In this document: one piece after another, positions 36,137 through 44,979 of the stretch
How positions within the stretch are numbered: the first letter of the stretch is position 1
Layout of the letters: each line of letters starts with the position of its first letter
NCBI GenBank assembly: GCA_951812615.1
Contig: CATOSU010000002.1
Location: 1,364,001-1,428,000 of the forward strand
DNA: 64,000 bases
Source: an uncultured Paracoccaceae bacterium
Lineage (GTDB): Bacteria > Pseudomonadota > Alphaproteobacteria > Rhodobacterales > Rhodobacteraceae
Reading direction: 5' to 3'
The notes under the pieces: model-generated
What the model was told of the DNA's origin: nothing
Databases searched by the model: none
What the model saw: only the letters and a program-made list of their open reading frames with translations
Position numbers and translations under genes: made by a program

Positions 36137-37714
36137 TCAGTATCCCAGAGCACACCCGTCCTTGCGCGGATCACTCGCGCCTTCCAGGACGCCGTCCGGC
36201 CGAATGCTGATCGACTGCGCACCGCCGATCGGATCATCCGGGATCACAACGTCATGGCCCATTTCGGTCAGCGCGGCCCGTGTCGCGTCGGAGTAACCCC
36301 GCTCCACCTTCATCACCCCGGCATCAGAAAAACACCGCGGCGCATCATTGGCAGATTGCGGATCCATCCCGAAGTCAACGAGGTTGGACACCATCCGCGC
36401 ATGGCCGGTTGGCTGGTACGCGCCGCCCATGACACCGAACGGCATTGAGACGCGCGCGCCCTCTTTCAGCATGGCGGGGATGATCGTGTGCATCGGTCGC
36501 TTGCCGCCGGCCAGTTCGTTGGGGTGGTTTTCCTGCAGGGTGAAACCGGCGCCGCGGTTTTGAAACAGGATGCCGAACTTGTTGCTGGCAATTCCCGATC
36601 CGAACCCGTGATAGATGGAGTAAATCAGCGACACTGCCATGCGGTCCCGGTCCACGACGGTGATGTATATCGTGTCCTTGTGCACCGCTTCGCTAACCGC
36701 AGCCGGGTTGTCCATGGCGCGTTTGGGATCGATCAGGGCGGCCAGCCTGTCGGCGGTTTCCATCGACAGCATATGATCCAGCCGCGTGGTCGATGCCGGA
36801 TCGGCGATGAACCGGTTCCGCGCGTCATAGGCCAGCTTGGCCGCCTCGGCCTCGGTATGCGCGCGTTCAGTTCCGAACGGATCCATTCCGGCAATGTCGA
36901 ACCGGGACAGGATATTCAGCATCAGGATCGCGGTGGCGCCCTGTCCGTTGGGCGGATGTTCGTAAAGGTCGATCCCCTTGTAGGCGCCGCTGACCGGGTC
37001 GGTTGCGGTTGCCTTCGTTGCGGCGAAATCCTCCGGTGTTTGATGCCCGCCCATCGCCTGCAGCGCGTTGACCATGTCTTCGGCCACTTCCCCCGAAAAA
37101 AAGGCGTTGCGCCCGTCGCGGGCGATGCGTCGCAGAACCTCGGCCTGTCCGGGGGCACGGAAGAGCGTTCCTGCCCCGGGCACTTTGCCACCCGGCAGGA
37201 AATGATCCCGGGCGCGGCCCTGCAGACGGGACGCATCATCAATCCAGTCGAACGCAACCCGCGGTGCAACCGGTACGCCGGCATCCGCGTAGTGGATCGC
37301 CGGGGCAAGGATGGCGTCCAGCCCGATCTTTCCGACCGAATCCGAAAGCGTGCAGAACGCGTCGATCGCCCCGGGGATCGTGACAGAGTGCACGCTGTCC
37401 ACCGGGATGCTGCTGTGACCGGCCGCGCGCAGCTCCGCGGCCGCAGCGCCTGCTGCTGCCCGCCCTGACCCGTTCAGCGCCTTGATGTCCCCGCTGCCGG
37501 GCGGGGACCACAAAACGAAGCAATCGCCGCCGATCCCGGTCATCTGCGGCTCGCAGATGCCCAGCAGCACTGCGCCTGCAATCGCCGCATCCATGGCGTT
37601 GCCGCCGCGGCGCAGGATGTCGACCGCGGTCATCGCCGCCAGCGGATGGGACGTGGCGCACATGCCGCCTTCGGCCAGAACCGGCGAACGGCCGGGCAGG
37701 TGAAAATCGCGCAT
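36137..37714 (-). CDS. Gamma-glutamyltransferase family protein
   Basis: The 525-residue protein has the Ntn-hydrolase GGT layout: ATSHPLAAMTAVDILRRGGNAMDAAIAG near the N-terminus, the FVLWSPPG region, and the autocleavage site Thr348 in KDTIYITVVDRDRMAVSLIY, with PMHTIIPAML and GVMGGAYQPTGHARMV after it. There is no obvious signal peptide, so it is probably cytosolic, unlike periplasmic GGT. The family also includes cephalosporin acylase-like hydrolases; substrate is unassigned. It could cleave glutathione or gamma-glutamyl peptides. Confidence 0.9.
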   Translation of the reverse strand: MRDFHLPGRSPVLAEGGMCATSHPLAAMTAVDILRRGGNAMDAAIAGAVLLGICEPQMTGIGGDCFVLWSPPGSGDIKALNGSGRAAAGAAAAELRAAGHSSIPVDSVHSVTIPGAIDAFCTLSDSVGKIGLDAILAPAIHYADAGVPVAPRVAFDWIDDASRLQGRARDHFLPGGKVPGAGTLFRAPGQAEVLRRIARDGRNAFFSGEVAEDMVNALQAMGGHQTPEDFAATKATATDPVSGAYKGIDLYEHPPNGQGATAILMLNILSRFDIAGMDPFGTERAHTEAEAAKLAYDARNRFIADPASTTRLDHMLSMETADRLAALIDPKRAMDNPAAVSEAVHKDTIYITVVDRDRMAVSLIYSIYHGFGSGIASNKFGILFQNRGAGFTLQENHPNELAGGKRPMHTIIPAMLKEGARVSMPFGVMGGAYQPTGHARMVSNLVDFGMDPQSANDAPRCFSDAGVMKVERGYSDATRAALTEMGHDVVIPDDPIGGAQSISIRPDGVLEGASDPRKDGCALGY

Positions 37715-37942
37715 GGCAGGCTCCCTTACAGAATTTCGGGGAACCTAGGCCGCGGCGATAGAAATGCCAATAACCCCGGCGGCGCCGATTTGGTTTCAGA
37801 TGCTGTTGTTTGGGGGAGGTAATTCCTCGACACCGCGCACTGGGTGGGGGCTAAAAAACACGCGGTGCCGAGGGAAGCTATATGCAGCTACAGGTACATG
37901 TATGCCCCTCGTTTCGGGCCGGAGTTTGTGGGGATTGGGGCA

Positions 37943-38425
37943 TTATTGGGGCAGGGCGGATTTCCGGGCGTATCCGGACAGGTCAAAGATCAGCGACAAC
38001 CGGTTCACTCCGTCGCGGCGGGAATAGAGCACCTGAAACGTGAGTTCGTGGATCAACATCCAGCCGAATCCGCCCTCGGGCAGGTCGGCCACATCCCCTG
38101 TCAGATCATGGTGATGCGGCGATTGCAGCAGATGTTGCGGCAGGGCATGGCCGTGGTCGGTGATTTCGATCGTCAGCGCGTCGTCGCGGACCGACAGGGT
38201 CATGCCGGCATCCCTTGGCGGGAGCCCGGTAAAGGCATGTTCGGCAATATTGTTCAGCGCCTCTGCCAGAGCGATCTGCACGTTGCCCAGCTGTTGCTGC
38301 TGACTGTCCGGCACCAGCGTGGCGCAGGCCGTCATCGTTTCGGCCAGGGCGCGCCTGACGTCCTCCGGCAGAGGCTGAAACCGGATAGTGCGGGTGCGAA
38401 GCGGCATGAGATCGCAATCCGACAT
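37943..38425 (-). CDS. RsbW-like anti-sigma factor / HATPase protein
   Basis: The 160-residue protein from ATG 38425 (a GTG two codons earlier is an alternative) is a GHKL ATPase domain: N-box NVQIALAEALNNIAEHAF (Glu55, Asn58/59), the G1 box IEITDHGHALP and the late GGFGWMLIHEL. Stand-alone domains like this are serine kinases of the SpoIIAB/RsbW type. It is 13 bases after a STAS-domain gene on the same strand, its expected antagonist substrate. No sigma factor gene or phosphatase is adjacent. Confidence 0.85.
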   Translation of the reverse strand: MSDCDLMPLRTRTIRFQPLPEDVRRALAETMTACATLVPDSQQQQLGNVQIALAEALNNIAEHAFTGLPPRDAGMTLSVRDDALTIEITDHGHALPQHLLQSPHHHDLTGDVADLPEGGFGWMLIHELTFQVLYSRRDGVNRLSLIFDLSGYARKSALPQ

Positions 38426-38438
38426 GAGCACCCGGCCG

Positions 38439-38777
38439 TTATGCGGATTGTTTTTCCATTGCCTTGTCCAGGGTTGGAAACAGCGTGAAAATCGAATCCA
38501 TCCGGGTCAGCCGGAACACTTTCTGTACGTTGGGCGACAGCCCGGCCAGTTCCAGCCGCTGACCGTCCCCCAATTGCTTCATCGAGGCGACAATGGCGCC
38601 CAGCCCGCTCGAATCGATGAATTCCACCTGCGTCAGGTCCAGAACAACCCGTCCCGGCCCCTCTGCGGTTTCGGCGCGCATGTCATCCTTGAACTGGATC
38701 GCAATCGCTGCATCGATCCGCTCTGCCGCGACCGAAATAATTCGGGTCTGGTCCTGAACAACGCTTGAAAGACTCAT
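38439..38777 (-). CDS. STAS-domain anti-anti-sigma factor
   Basis: The 112-residue protein from ATG 38777 is a single STAS domain with the conserved phosphorylation loop VEFIDSSGLGAIVASMKQLG (Ser56 or Ser57). Unphosphorylated STAS proteins bind the partner kinase and free its sigma factor or other target. It is immediately upstream of the RsbW-like gene, forming a classic partner-switch pair. The controlled output is not visible in the window. Confidence 0.88.
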   Translation of the reverse strand: MSLSSVVQDQTRIISVAAERIDAAIAIQFKDDMRAETAEGPGRVVLDLTQVEFIDSSGLGAIVASMKQLGDGQRLELAGLSPNVQKVFRLTRMDSIFTLFPTLDKAMEKQSA

Positions 38778-38876
38778 CTGTGGAAACTCCGGTAAGGGTC
38801 GGTCTCCAGCCACGCTAGACGGCAATCCTTACCATCCGGTATTCCGGAACTGCTTTGATTCGAAACAGGACCCGAC

Positions 38877-39329
38877 ATGCGCGCGGATTACCCGACACTG
38901 AACCGGACGATTGCGGCCCTGACCGAAGGCGAAACCGATACAGTGGCGCTGATGGCCACGGTGGTCTGCGAGGTTCATCATGCCGACGATCGGTTTGACT
39001 GGACCGGTTTTTACCGGGTGACGGACCCCGGGCTTCTGAAAATCGGCCCGTATCAGGGCGGTCATGGATGTCTGGTGATTCCGTTCAGCCGCGGCGTCTG
39101 TGGCGCTGCGGCCCGGACGGGTGAGGTTCAGCTGGTGCCGGATGTCGAAGCGTTTTCAGACCATATCGCCTGTTCTTCGTCGACGCGGTCCGAGCTGGTC
39201 CTGCCTGTCCGCGACGGGGCGGGCGATCTGATTGGGGTTTTCGATATCGACAGCAATCAGCCGGACGCTTTCACGCCCGGCGATGCAGAATGCCTGTCTG
39301 ATATTCTGACGCGGGTGTTTGCCCGCTAG
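38877..39329 (+). CDS. GAF-domain free methionine-R-sulfoxide reductase
   Basis: The 150-residue protein is one GAF domain matching fRMsr (E. coli YebR/MsrC). The three active-site cysteines are all present: in GGHGCLVIPF, RGVCGAAARTG and DHIACSSSTRSE. The enzyme reduces free methionine-R-sulfoxide in the cytosol using thioredoxin. Conservation of all Cys argues for catalysis rather than mere ligand binding. It is divergent from the STAS gene. Confidence 0.92.
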   Translation: MRADYPTLNRTIAALTEGETDTVALMATVVCEVHHADDRFDWTGFYRVTDPGLLKIGPYQGGHGCLVIPFSRGVCGAAARTGEVQLVPDVEAFSDHIACSSSTRSELVLPVRDGAGDLIGVFDIDSNQPDAFTPGDAECLSDILTRVFAR

Positions 39330-39334
39330 CGGCG

Positions 39335-39823
39335 TTACTCGCTCGCTTCCAGCTTGATGGACCCGATGCCGCCGGCGATGTTCAGCCCCTTCTGGGTCTG
39401 CAGGCTCAGCGGTTGCAGCGCGAACGAGTTTTCCCCGCCGCCGATCAGAATGTTTGCGCCGGCGCCAACCGCAACAGTGGCCTCAGCCGAGAGCCCTACG
39501 TATTCGCCGGCCAGCGTTCCGCTTTCCGTGCCGCTCGCCGGGGCAAGGACGGCCCACCAGACAACCGATTCCTTGGTGATTCCGATGTCTACACCGACCT
39601 TCAAAATGCGTCCGGTATAGGATTCCGTCGATCCGTCTTCCTTTTCGAAAACGCATTCCATCTTTTTGCGGGACCCAAGAACAAGGCCGATGCCACCGGC
39701 GACGTCGCATTTGAGGCGCCCGACTTCGGTGCGGTCCACCTCTTGCGCAACAGCAGCGCCGGCAATGAGTGTCAGGGCGGTTGCTGCCCCGGTGGCCATA
39801 CGGGCCGAAATAGAACGGATCAT
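39335..39823 (-). CDS. DUF992 family secreted protein
   Basis: The 162-residue protein from ATG 39823 has a signal peptide (MIRSISARMATGAATALTLIAGAAVA, cleaved before QEVDR). The mature part shows the DUF992 pattern: VGRLKCDVAGGIGLVLGSRKKMECVFEKEDG and YTGRILKVGVDIGITKESV, ending in a Gly-rich region. The two cysteines (LKCD and MECV) may pair in the periplasm. DUF992 is common in Rhizobiales and Rhodobacterales; its function is unknown. Confidence 0.85.
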   Translation of the reverse strand: MIRSISARMATGAATALTLIAGAAVAQEVDRTEVGRLKCDVAGGIGLVLGSRKKMECVFEKEDGSTESYTGRILKVGVDIGITKESVVWWAVLAPASGTESGTLAGEYVGLSAEATVAVGAGANILIGGGENSFALQPLSLQTQKGLNIAGGIGSIKLEASE

Positions 39824-39957
39824 CTGAAATTCTCCTGCTTTTTTATACTTTGTAACGCTTGCGAAGATGCCCGCGATGCGCGTGCAGGTTTGCACAGGGA
39901 GCAGACGGATTGAAGCGGTTTCCGGTCAGCAGATAACAAATGAAAATTTTGTTGAAT

Positions 39958-39985
39958 TTTTCACGAATGATCGCCATCGTGAAAA
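39958..39985. promoter_or_regulatory. Inverted-repeat operator candidate upstream of the XRE-cupin regulator
   Basis: TTTTCACGA (39958-39966) and its exact reverse complement TCGTGAAAA (39977-39985) are separated by ten bases. The AT-rich surroundings suggest it overlaps the promoter of the regulator and the betaine operon. The same core occurs again just before the start codon. Autoregulation by the XRE-cupin protein is inferred. Confidence 0.65.
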
Positions 39986-39997
39986 TCAGGGAGAAAA

Positions 39998-40005
39998 TTT
40001 CACGA
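39998..40005 (+). promoter_or_regulatory. Third TTTCACGA half-site before the regulator start
   Basis: TTTCACGA is repeated in the same orientation as the left arm of the upstream inverted repeat, ending four bases before ATG 40010. It is where the ribosome binding site would normally be; no good SD is seen, so repression or leaderless translation are both possible. Confidence 0.5.
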
Positions 40006-40009
40006 ATCG

Positions 40010-40582
40010 ATGACGGCTCAACCCCCTCTCAACAGCGGCACGCTTGGCGCGGATCTCCGGGCGTTGCGTCGCGCGCGCGGTCTGACCCTTGCAGACCTTG
40101 CCGGGCTTCTTGGCCGGTCGGTCGGATGGATGAGTCAGGTGGAGCGGGATCTTTCCGTCCCGTCGATCACCGACCTGCGTCAGATCGCGACCGCGCTGGA
40201 CGTCCCGACCTCTCTGTTTTTCGGGCAGGCAGGGGCACCGGCGGACGAATCCGGTTACGTCGTACGACATGGCGCGCGCAGGCCGATCGGTTCGGGCGAG
40301 GCCGGGCTGGTCGAGGAATTGCTCTCACCGGACCTGACCGATGATTTCGAGGTGGTCCATTCCACGTTCCAGCCGCACAGCCGGATCGGCGAGGTGGTGA
40401 CAAGACCGACGCAGGAAGTCGGATACCTTGTGTCCGGCAGGCTGGATCTGGTGATTGGCGACCGGTCGTTCACCATCCATCCCGGCGACAGCTTCCGCAT
40501 TCGCGGAGAACCGTTCGAATGGATCAACCCCTATGACGATCCCGCAGTCGCGATCTGGGTGATCGCGCCACCGGTGTATTAG
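40010..40582 (+). CDS. XRE-family regulator with cupin domain
   Basis: The 190-residue protein has an N-terminal helix-turn-helix (~12-66: LGADLRALRRARGLTLADLA, SVGWMSQVERDLSVPSITDL) and a C-terminal cupin (~105-188: TFQPHSRIGEV, QEVGYLVSGRLDLVIGD, HPGDSFRI). XRE-cupin regulators of this type (PuuR-like) usually sense small amines or amino acids. It heads a co-oriented cluster for methylamine-type osmolytes, so a betaine or dimethylglycine ligand is a reasonable inference. Three TTTCACGA copies sit directly upstream. Confidence 0.9.
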   Translation: MTAQPPLNSGTLGADLRALRRARGLTLADLAGLLGRSVGWMSQVERDLSVPSITDLRQIATALDVPTSLFFGQAGAPADESGYVVRHGARRPIGSGEAGLVEELLSPDLTDDFEVVHSTFQPHSRIGEVVTRPTQEVGYLVSGRLDLVIGDRSFTIHPGDSFRIRGEPFEWINPYDDPAVAIWVIAPPVY

Positions 40583-40593
40583 GAGGACACGAC

Positions 40594-40968
40594 ATGCTCA
40601 GAGGCAGCTGCAATTGCAAAGCGGTCCGGTTCACAGTCAAAGGCGGTGGCGACAGCGTGACCGCCTGCCACTGCAGCCAGTGTCGCAAGCAGTCCGGCAA
40701 TTACTGGGCCTCGGGCTATGCCCCGGACACAGCCTTTGACATCCACGGGGACGTGCGCTGGTACGAGGCCAGCCCGACGGCACAACGCGGGTTTTGTCCG
40801 GTATGCGGCTGCTGGTTGTTCTGGAAAGCCAAGGACGAGGACGGCACGGCCTTTTCGCTTGGGGCGATCGACGGGCCGACCGGGCTCAGGCTGCAAAAGC
40901 ACATCTTTGTGGCTGACAAGGGCGATTATTACGACATCGCGGACGGCGTGCCCCAGAAGGACCAGTGA
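40594..40968 (+). CDS. GFA family (glutathione-dependent formaldehyde-activating) protein
   Basis: The 124-residue protein has the zinc-binding pattern of the GFA/CENP-V fold: GSCNCKAVRF, ACHCSQCRKQSG and FCPVCGCWLF. GFA proteins bind S-hydroxymethylglutathione, although catalysis by the family is debated. Formaldehyde (or methylene-THF) is the by-product of the dimethylglycine/sarcosine dehydrogenases downstream, which makes the placement meaningful. A good AGGAGG precedes the start. Its stop overlaps the LysE start. Confidence 0.9.
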   Translation: MLRGSCNCKAVRFTVKGGGDSVTACHCSQCRKQSGNYWASGYAPDTAFDIHGDVRWYEASPTAQRGFCPVCGCWLFWKAKDEDGTAFSLGAIDGPTGLRLQKHIFVADKGDYYDIADGVPQKDQ

Positions 40969-41591
40969 TGCTTGAAATCCTGTTTGCCTTCGACCCCCTT
41001 GTTCTGGCGTCCTTCGTTGCTGCGGGCCTGCTGCTGAACATCACGCCGGGTGCAGATTTTGTCTTTGTCTCTGCCAGCGGTATTCAAGGCGGCCCGCGGA
41101 TCGGTATGGCCGCGGCGGTCGGCATCAACATCGGCATTCTGGTCCACGTTCTTGCCGCCGCCATCGGGGTGTCCGCCCTGCTGCTTGCCCATCCCGGCGC
41201 CTACGACGCGGTCCGCTATGCCGGTGCGGTATACCTGCTGTTGCTCGCATGGCGATCCTGGCGCGCGTCGGGTGAACTTGAACAGGGCCGTCCGGCCCCC
41301 GGCGCTGCCGAAACCATAAGGCGCGGGTTTCTGACCAATGTTCTGAACCCGAAAACCGCGTTGTTCATCTTTGCCTTCATACCGCAGTTCACCGATCCGG
41401 CCATCGGTCCGCTCTGGGCGCAAATCCTGATCCTTGGCGCGATCTTTCAGATCAACGGCCTGATCTTCGTTCTGGCGCTTGGTGCCCTTGCCGGAACGCT
41501 GAGCGATGCGCTCAGATCGCGGGTCCGGACACTCAACAAACTGACTTCCATTCTGTTTGCCGGGCTGGCCGCCCGGCTGATCATCGACTGA
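40968..41591 (+). CDS. LysE/RhtB family amino-acid exporter
   Basis: The 207-residue protein from ATG 40968 overlaps the preceding TGA (TGATG), so translation is probably coupled. It has five to six membrane helices and the LysE opening AAGLLLNITPGADFVFVSASGIQGGPRIG plus GFLTNVLNPKTALFIFAFIPQF. Family members export amino acids or small metabolites. In this operon it may export excess glycine, sarcosine or methionine; this is inference. Confidence 0.88.
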   Translation: MLEILFAFDPLVLASFVAAGLLLNITPGADFVFVSASGIQGGPRIGMAAAVGINIGILVHVLAAAIGVSALLLAHPGAYDAVRYAGAVYLLLLAWRSWRASGELEQGRPAPGAAETIRRGFLTNVLNPKTALFIFAFIPQFTDPAIGPLWAQILILGAIFQINGLIFVLALGALAGTLSDALRSRVRTLNKLTSILFAGLAARLIID

Positions 41592-41602
41592 AGGACAACA
41601 CC

Positions 41603-44047
41603 ATGGCGGATTTCCCAACCACAGCCCGCGTCGTCATCATCGGAGGTGGCGTTGTCGGCGCCTCATCGCTCTATCACCTGGCGCGGGCGGGCTGGACCGA
41701 TTGTGTCCTGTTGGAAAAGAACGAACTGACCGCCGGGTCCACCTGGCATGCCGCCGGCAACGTGCCAACCTTCTCGACCTCGTGGTCGGTCATGAACATG
41801 CAACGCTATTCGACCGAGCTGTATGCCGGGTTGGGCGAAGCGGTCGACTACCCGATGAACTATCACCAGACCGGCTCGATCCGTCTGGCCCATTCCCGCG
41901 AGCGCATGCAGGAATTCGAGCGCGCCAAGAGCATGGGGCTCTACCAGGGTATGGACCTGGAAATTCTCGGCGCCAACGAAATCAGGGACCGGTATCCCTT
42001 CATCGAAACCCATGACCTCGCAGGCGCGCTTTATGATCCCAACGACGGCGATATCGACCCGGCCCAGCTGACACAGGCGCTGGCCAAGGGTGCCCGCGCT
42101 CTGGGCGCGCGGATTGAACGGTTCTGTCCCGCCAACGGCGTCAGCCGCGAAAACGGCGAATGGATCGTGCATACGGACAAGGGCGACATCCGCTGTGAAT
42201 ACGTGGTCAACGCGGCCGGGTATTATGCCCAGCGCGTCGGGGAATGGTTCAAACCCTTCGGCGGCCGCACGGTGCCGATGATGGTGATGAGCCATCAATA
42301 CCTGCTGACCGAACAGATCCCAGAGATCGAAGCCTGGTCCGGCGACACCGGCCGCAAGCTGCCGCTGCTGCGCGACGTGGACACGTCCTATTACCTGCGG
42401 CAGGAAAAGAACGGTTTCAACATCGGCCCCTATGAACCCAATTGCCGCGCGCACTGGAGCAACCCATCCGACCCGATGCCCGACGATTTCAGTTTTCAGC
42501 TCTATCCCGACGACCTTGACCGGATCGAAGACATCGTCGCCGACGCCATGGCCCGTGTGCCGCTGGCCGGCGAATCCGGTATCTCCCGCATCATCAACGG
42601 GCCCATTCCCTATGCCCCGGATGGTCTGCCGCTGGTCGGCCCGATGCCCGGTGTCCCCAACGCGTTCGAAGCCTGTGTTTTCACCTTCGGCATCGCGCAG
42701 GGCGGCGGCGCGGGCAAGGTGCTGGCCGAATGGATCACCGAAGGTCAGACCGAGTGGGACATGTGGTCATGCGATCCGCGGCGCTACACCGATTACACCG
42801 ATCACGACTATTGTGTCGCCAAGGGGATGGAGACCTATGGCCACGAATACGCCATGCATTTCCCGTGGCATGAATGGCCGGCCGGCCGCGACAAGAAGCT
42901 GTCGCCGGTCCATGCCAGGGTGAAGGCGCTGGGTGGTGTCATGGGCGCCTATAACGGCTGGGAAAGAGCCAACTGGTTTGCCCGGCCCGGCGACGATCTG
43001 TCCGAGCAGACGACCCAGACCTGGGATCGCGAAGGGCCGTGGTCCCAACGCATCCGCGAGGAATGCGAAGCGGTGCGCGATCATTGCGGTGTGCTGGATC
43101 TGCCCGGGTTCTCCCGGTTCCTGCTGCGCGGCGACGGCGTGGCCGAGGCCCTGCGCGGTCTGGTGACCGGCGGCCTGCCCAAGGTCGGGCGGATCAACCT
43201 GGTCTATATCACTGACGCCCGCGGCCGCATCCTGACCGAGATGTCATGCATGCGGCTCGAAGAGGATGCATTCGTCATGATCACCGCAGCGACGGCGCAG
43301 TGGCATGACCGCGACATCCTGCGGAACGCGATGCCCGAAGGCTTCGAGGTTCAGGACGTCACTCATACCCGCGATACGTTGATCGTGACCGGGCCGAAAT
43401 CGCGTGAAATCCTCGCCGGTCTCACCGATGCTGACCTGACCGCCGGCTGGCTCACCCATCAGCGGGCCACCGTCGCCGGCCAGCCGGCCCATCTGATCCG
43501 CGTCTCCTTTGCCGGCGAGCTTGGCTGGGAGGTGCACGCGCTCAACGACCACATGCCGGCGATCTACGACGCCATTCTCGACGCCGGTGCCCGACCGTTT
43601 GGAATGTGGGCGCTCAATTCGCTGCGCATCGAAAAAGGGTACCGCGCGTGGAAGGGCGATCTGTCCACCGACTATTCCCTGTCCGAAGGCGGGCTTGACC
43701 GCTTTGTGAAGCTGGACAAGCCTCAGGACTTCCCCGGCAAGGCGGCGCTTCTCAACGAACGGCAACAGGGGGTCCGGAAACGCTTCGTTACCCTGATCGT
43801 CGATGCCGGCGCCGCCGACGCGCCCTACATGTCCACGCTCTGGCATGACGGGCAGATCGTGGGAGAAACCACCTCCGGGGCCTGGGGCTACCGTGTTGAT
43901 GCCTCGGTTGCGCTGGGTATGTTGCGCACGGATCTCGCGGTGCCGGGCACAGAGATCGAAGTGGAAATCTACGGCCAGCGGTGCCGCGCCGTGGTGCAGG
44001 AAGACCGCCCGCTATGGGACCCGGGAAACGAAAGGTTGCGCGCATGA
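41603..44047 (+). CDS. Dimethylglycine/sarcosine dehydrogenase-like FAD oxidoreductase (first copy)
   Basis: The 814-residue protein has a DAO-type FAD domain (~8-385: ARVVIIGGGVVGASSLYHLA, then TAGSTWHAAG where His49 matches the covalent FAD-linking His of mammalian dimethylglycine dehydrogenase) followed by FAO_M and GcvT folate-binding domains (~430-814: TFGMAQG-like linker, DLPGFSRFLL, FAGELGWEVH, RIEKGYRAWKGDL). It should oxidatively demethylate an N-methylated glycine and pass the one-carbon unit to tetrahydrofolate. It overlaps the methyltransferase start by four bases. Confidence 0.92.
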   Translation: MADFPTTARVVIIGGGVVGASSLYHLARAGWTDCVLLEKNELTAGSTWHAAGNVPTFSTSWSVMNMQRYSTELYAGLGEAVDYPMNYHQTGSIRLAHSRERMQEFERAKSMGLYQGMDLEILGANEIRDRYPFIETHDLAGALYDPNDGDIDPAQLTQALAKGARALGARIERFCPANGVSRENGEWIVHTDKGDIRCEYVVNAAGYYAQRVGEWFKPFGGRTVPMMVMSHQYLLTEQIPEIEAWSGDTGRKLPLLRDVDTSYYLRQEKNGFNIGPYEPNCRAHWSNPSDPMPDDFSFQLYPDDLDRIEDIVADAMARVPLAGESGISRIINGPIPYAPDGLPLVGPMPGVPNAFEACVFTFGIAQGGGAGKVLAEWITEGQTEWDMWSCDPRRYTDYTDHDYCVAKGMETYGHEYAMHFPWHEWPAGRDKKLSPVHARVKALGGVMGAYNGWERANWFARPGDDLSEQTTQTWDREGPWSQRIREECEAVRDHCGVLDLPGFSRFLLRGDGVAEALRGLVTGGLPKVGRINLVYITDARGRILTEMSCMRLEEDAFVMITAATAQWHDRDILRNAMPEGFEVQDVTHTRDTLIVTGPKSREILAGLTDADLTAGWLTHQRATVAGQPAHLIRVSFAGELGWEVHALNDHMPAIYDAILDAGARPFGMWALNSLRIEKGYRAWKGDLSTDYSLSEGGLDRFVKLDKPQDFPGKAALLNERQQGVRKRFVTLIVDAGAADAPYMSTLWHDGQIVGETTSGAWGYRVDASVALGMLRTDLAVPGTEIEVEIYGQRCRAVVQEDRPLWDPGNERLRA

Positions 44048-44937
44048 CGGATATCACGCTTTTGGATGGGTCGATCGGGCAGGAACTGGTCAAACGTTCC
44101 GGTAACCCGGCGACGCCGCTCTGGTCGACCAGGGTGATGATCGATCAGCCGGATCTGGTCGGGCAACTGCATTCCGACTACTACGCCTGCGGCGCCACCG
44201 TCGCGACCACCAACACCTATGCGGTGCACCGCTCCCGGCTGGAACAGGTCGGGCTCGGTGATCAGATCCCTGCCCTGATCGACACCGCAATCGCCCAGGC
44301 ACAGGTGGCGCGGGACCAGCATGGCGGGCGGATTGCCGGATCGCTGGGCCCGCTGCTCGCCTCCTACCGCCCGGATCTGAACCCGGATCCGAACGAGGCA
44401 TCGCTCAAGTTCGGTGAACTGGTGCAACTCATGTTGCCGCGGGTGGATCTGTTCCTGCTCGAAACCGTGTCATCCCTGCGCGAAGCCGAAGGCGCGCTGC
44501 GCGGTACACAGGGGTGCGGCCGCCCGGTGTGGCTGGCGCTGAGCGTAGCCGATGATGACGGCACCCGCCTGCGTTCGGGCGAACCGCTCGCCGATATGGC
44601 GCCGCTGATCGACCGTTTTGACCCCGAGGCGGTTCTCATCAACTGCACCCGGCCCGAAGTGATCGGCGACGCGCTCGACATCATCCGCGAATTCGGCAAA
44701 CCCTTCGGCGCTTACGCCAACGGGTTCACCGAGATCTCGCAGGACTTCCTGCAGGACAATCCGACGGTGGACTCGCTCAGGCAACGTGCCGACCTGGGGC
44801 CCGGGGTATATGCCGATTTCGCGATGCAATGGGTTGGTCAGGGCGCCACCATCGTCGGCGGCTGCTGCGAGGTCGGCCCCGATCACATTGCCGAACTGGC
44901 CGCGCGCCTGCGCGCTGCCGGGCACCGTCTCGTCTGA
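44044..44937 (+). CDS. Homocysteine S-methyltransferase family protein, probable betaine-homocysteine methyltransferase
   Basis: The 297-residue protein from ATG 44044 overlaps the upstream stop as ATGA. Zinc-ligand cysteines are in place: Cys201 in LINCTRPEV and Cys274/275 in VGGCCEVGPDHI. The N-terminal LLDGSIGQELVKRSG is family-typical. Between two dimethylglycine dehydrogenases the likely donor is glycine betaine, giving dimethylglycine and methionine. Alternatives are S-methylmethionine- or DMSP-type donors; the context favours betaine. Confidence 0.88.
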   Translation: MTDITLLDGSIGQELVKRSGNPATPLWSTRVMIDQPDLVGQLHSDYYACGATVATTNTYAVHRSRLEQVGLGDQIPALIDTAIAQAQVARDQHGGRIAGSLGPLLASYRPDLNPDPNEASLKFGELVQLMLPRVDLFLLETVSSLREAEGALRGTQGCGRPVWLALSVADDDGTRLRSGEPLADMAPLIDRFDPEAVLINCTRPEVIGDALDIIREFGKPFGAYANGFTEISQDFLQDNPTVDSLRQRADLGPGVYADFAMQWVGQGATIVGGCCEVGPDHIAELAARLRAAGHRLV

Positions 44938-44979
44938 TGCAACGAACCCCTTCATCTTTGTCCAAATACTCCGGGGGGT

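Noticed and set aside
37715-37942. Possible small RNA or tRNA in the gap after the gamma-glutamyltransferase start
   Set aside because: No cloverleaf or terminator could be built; an 87-codon open frame here has no family features.
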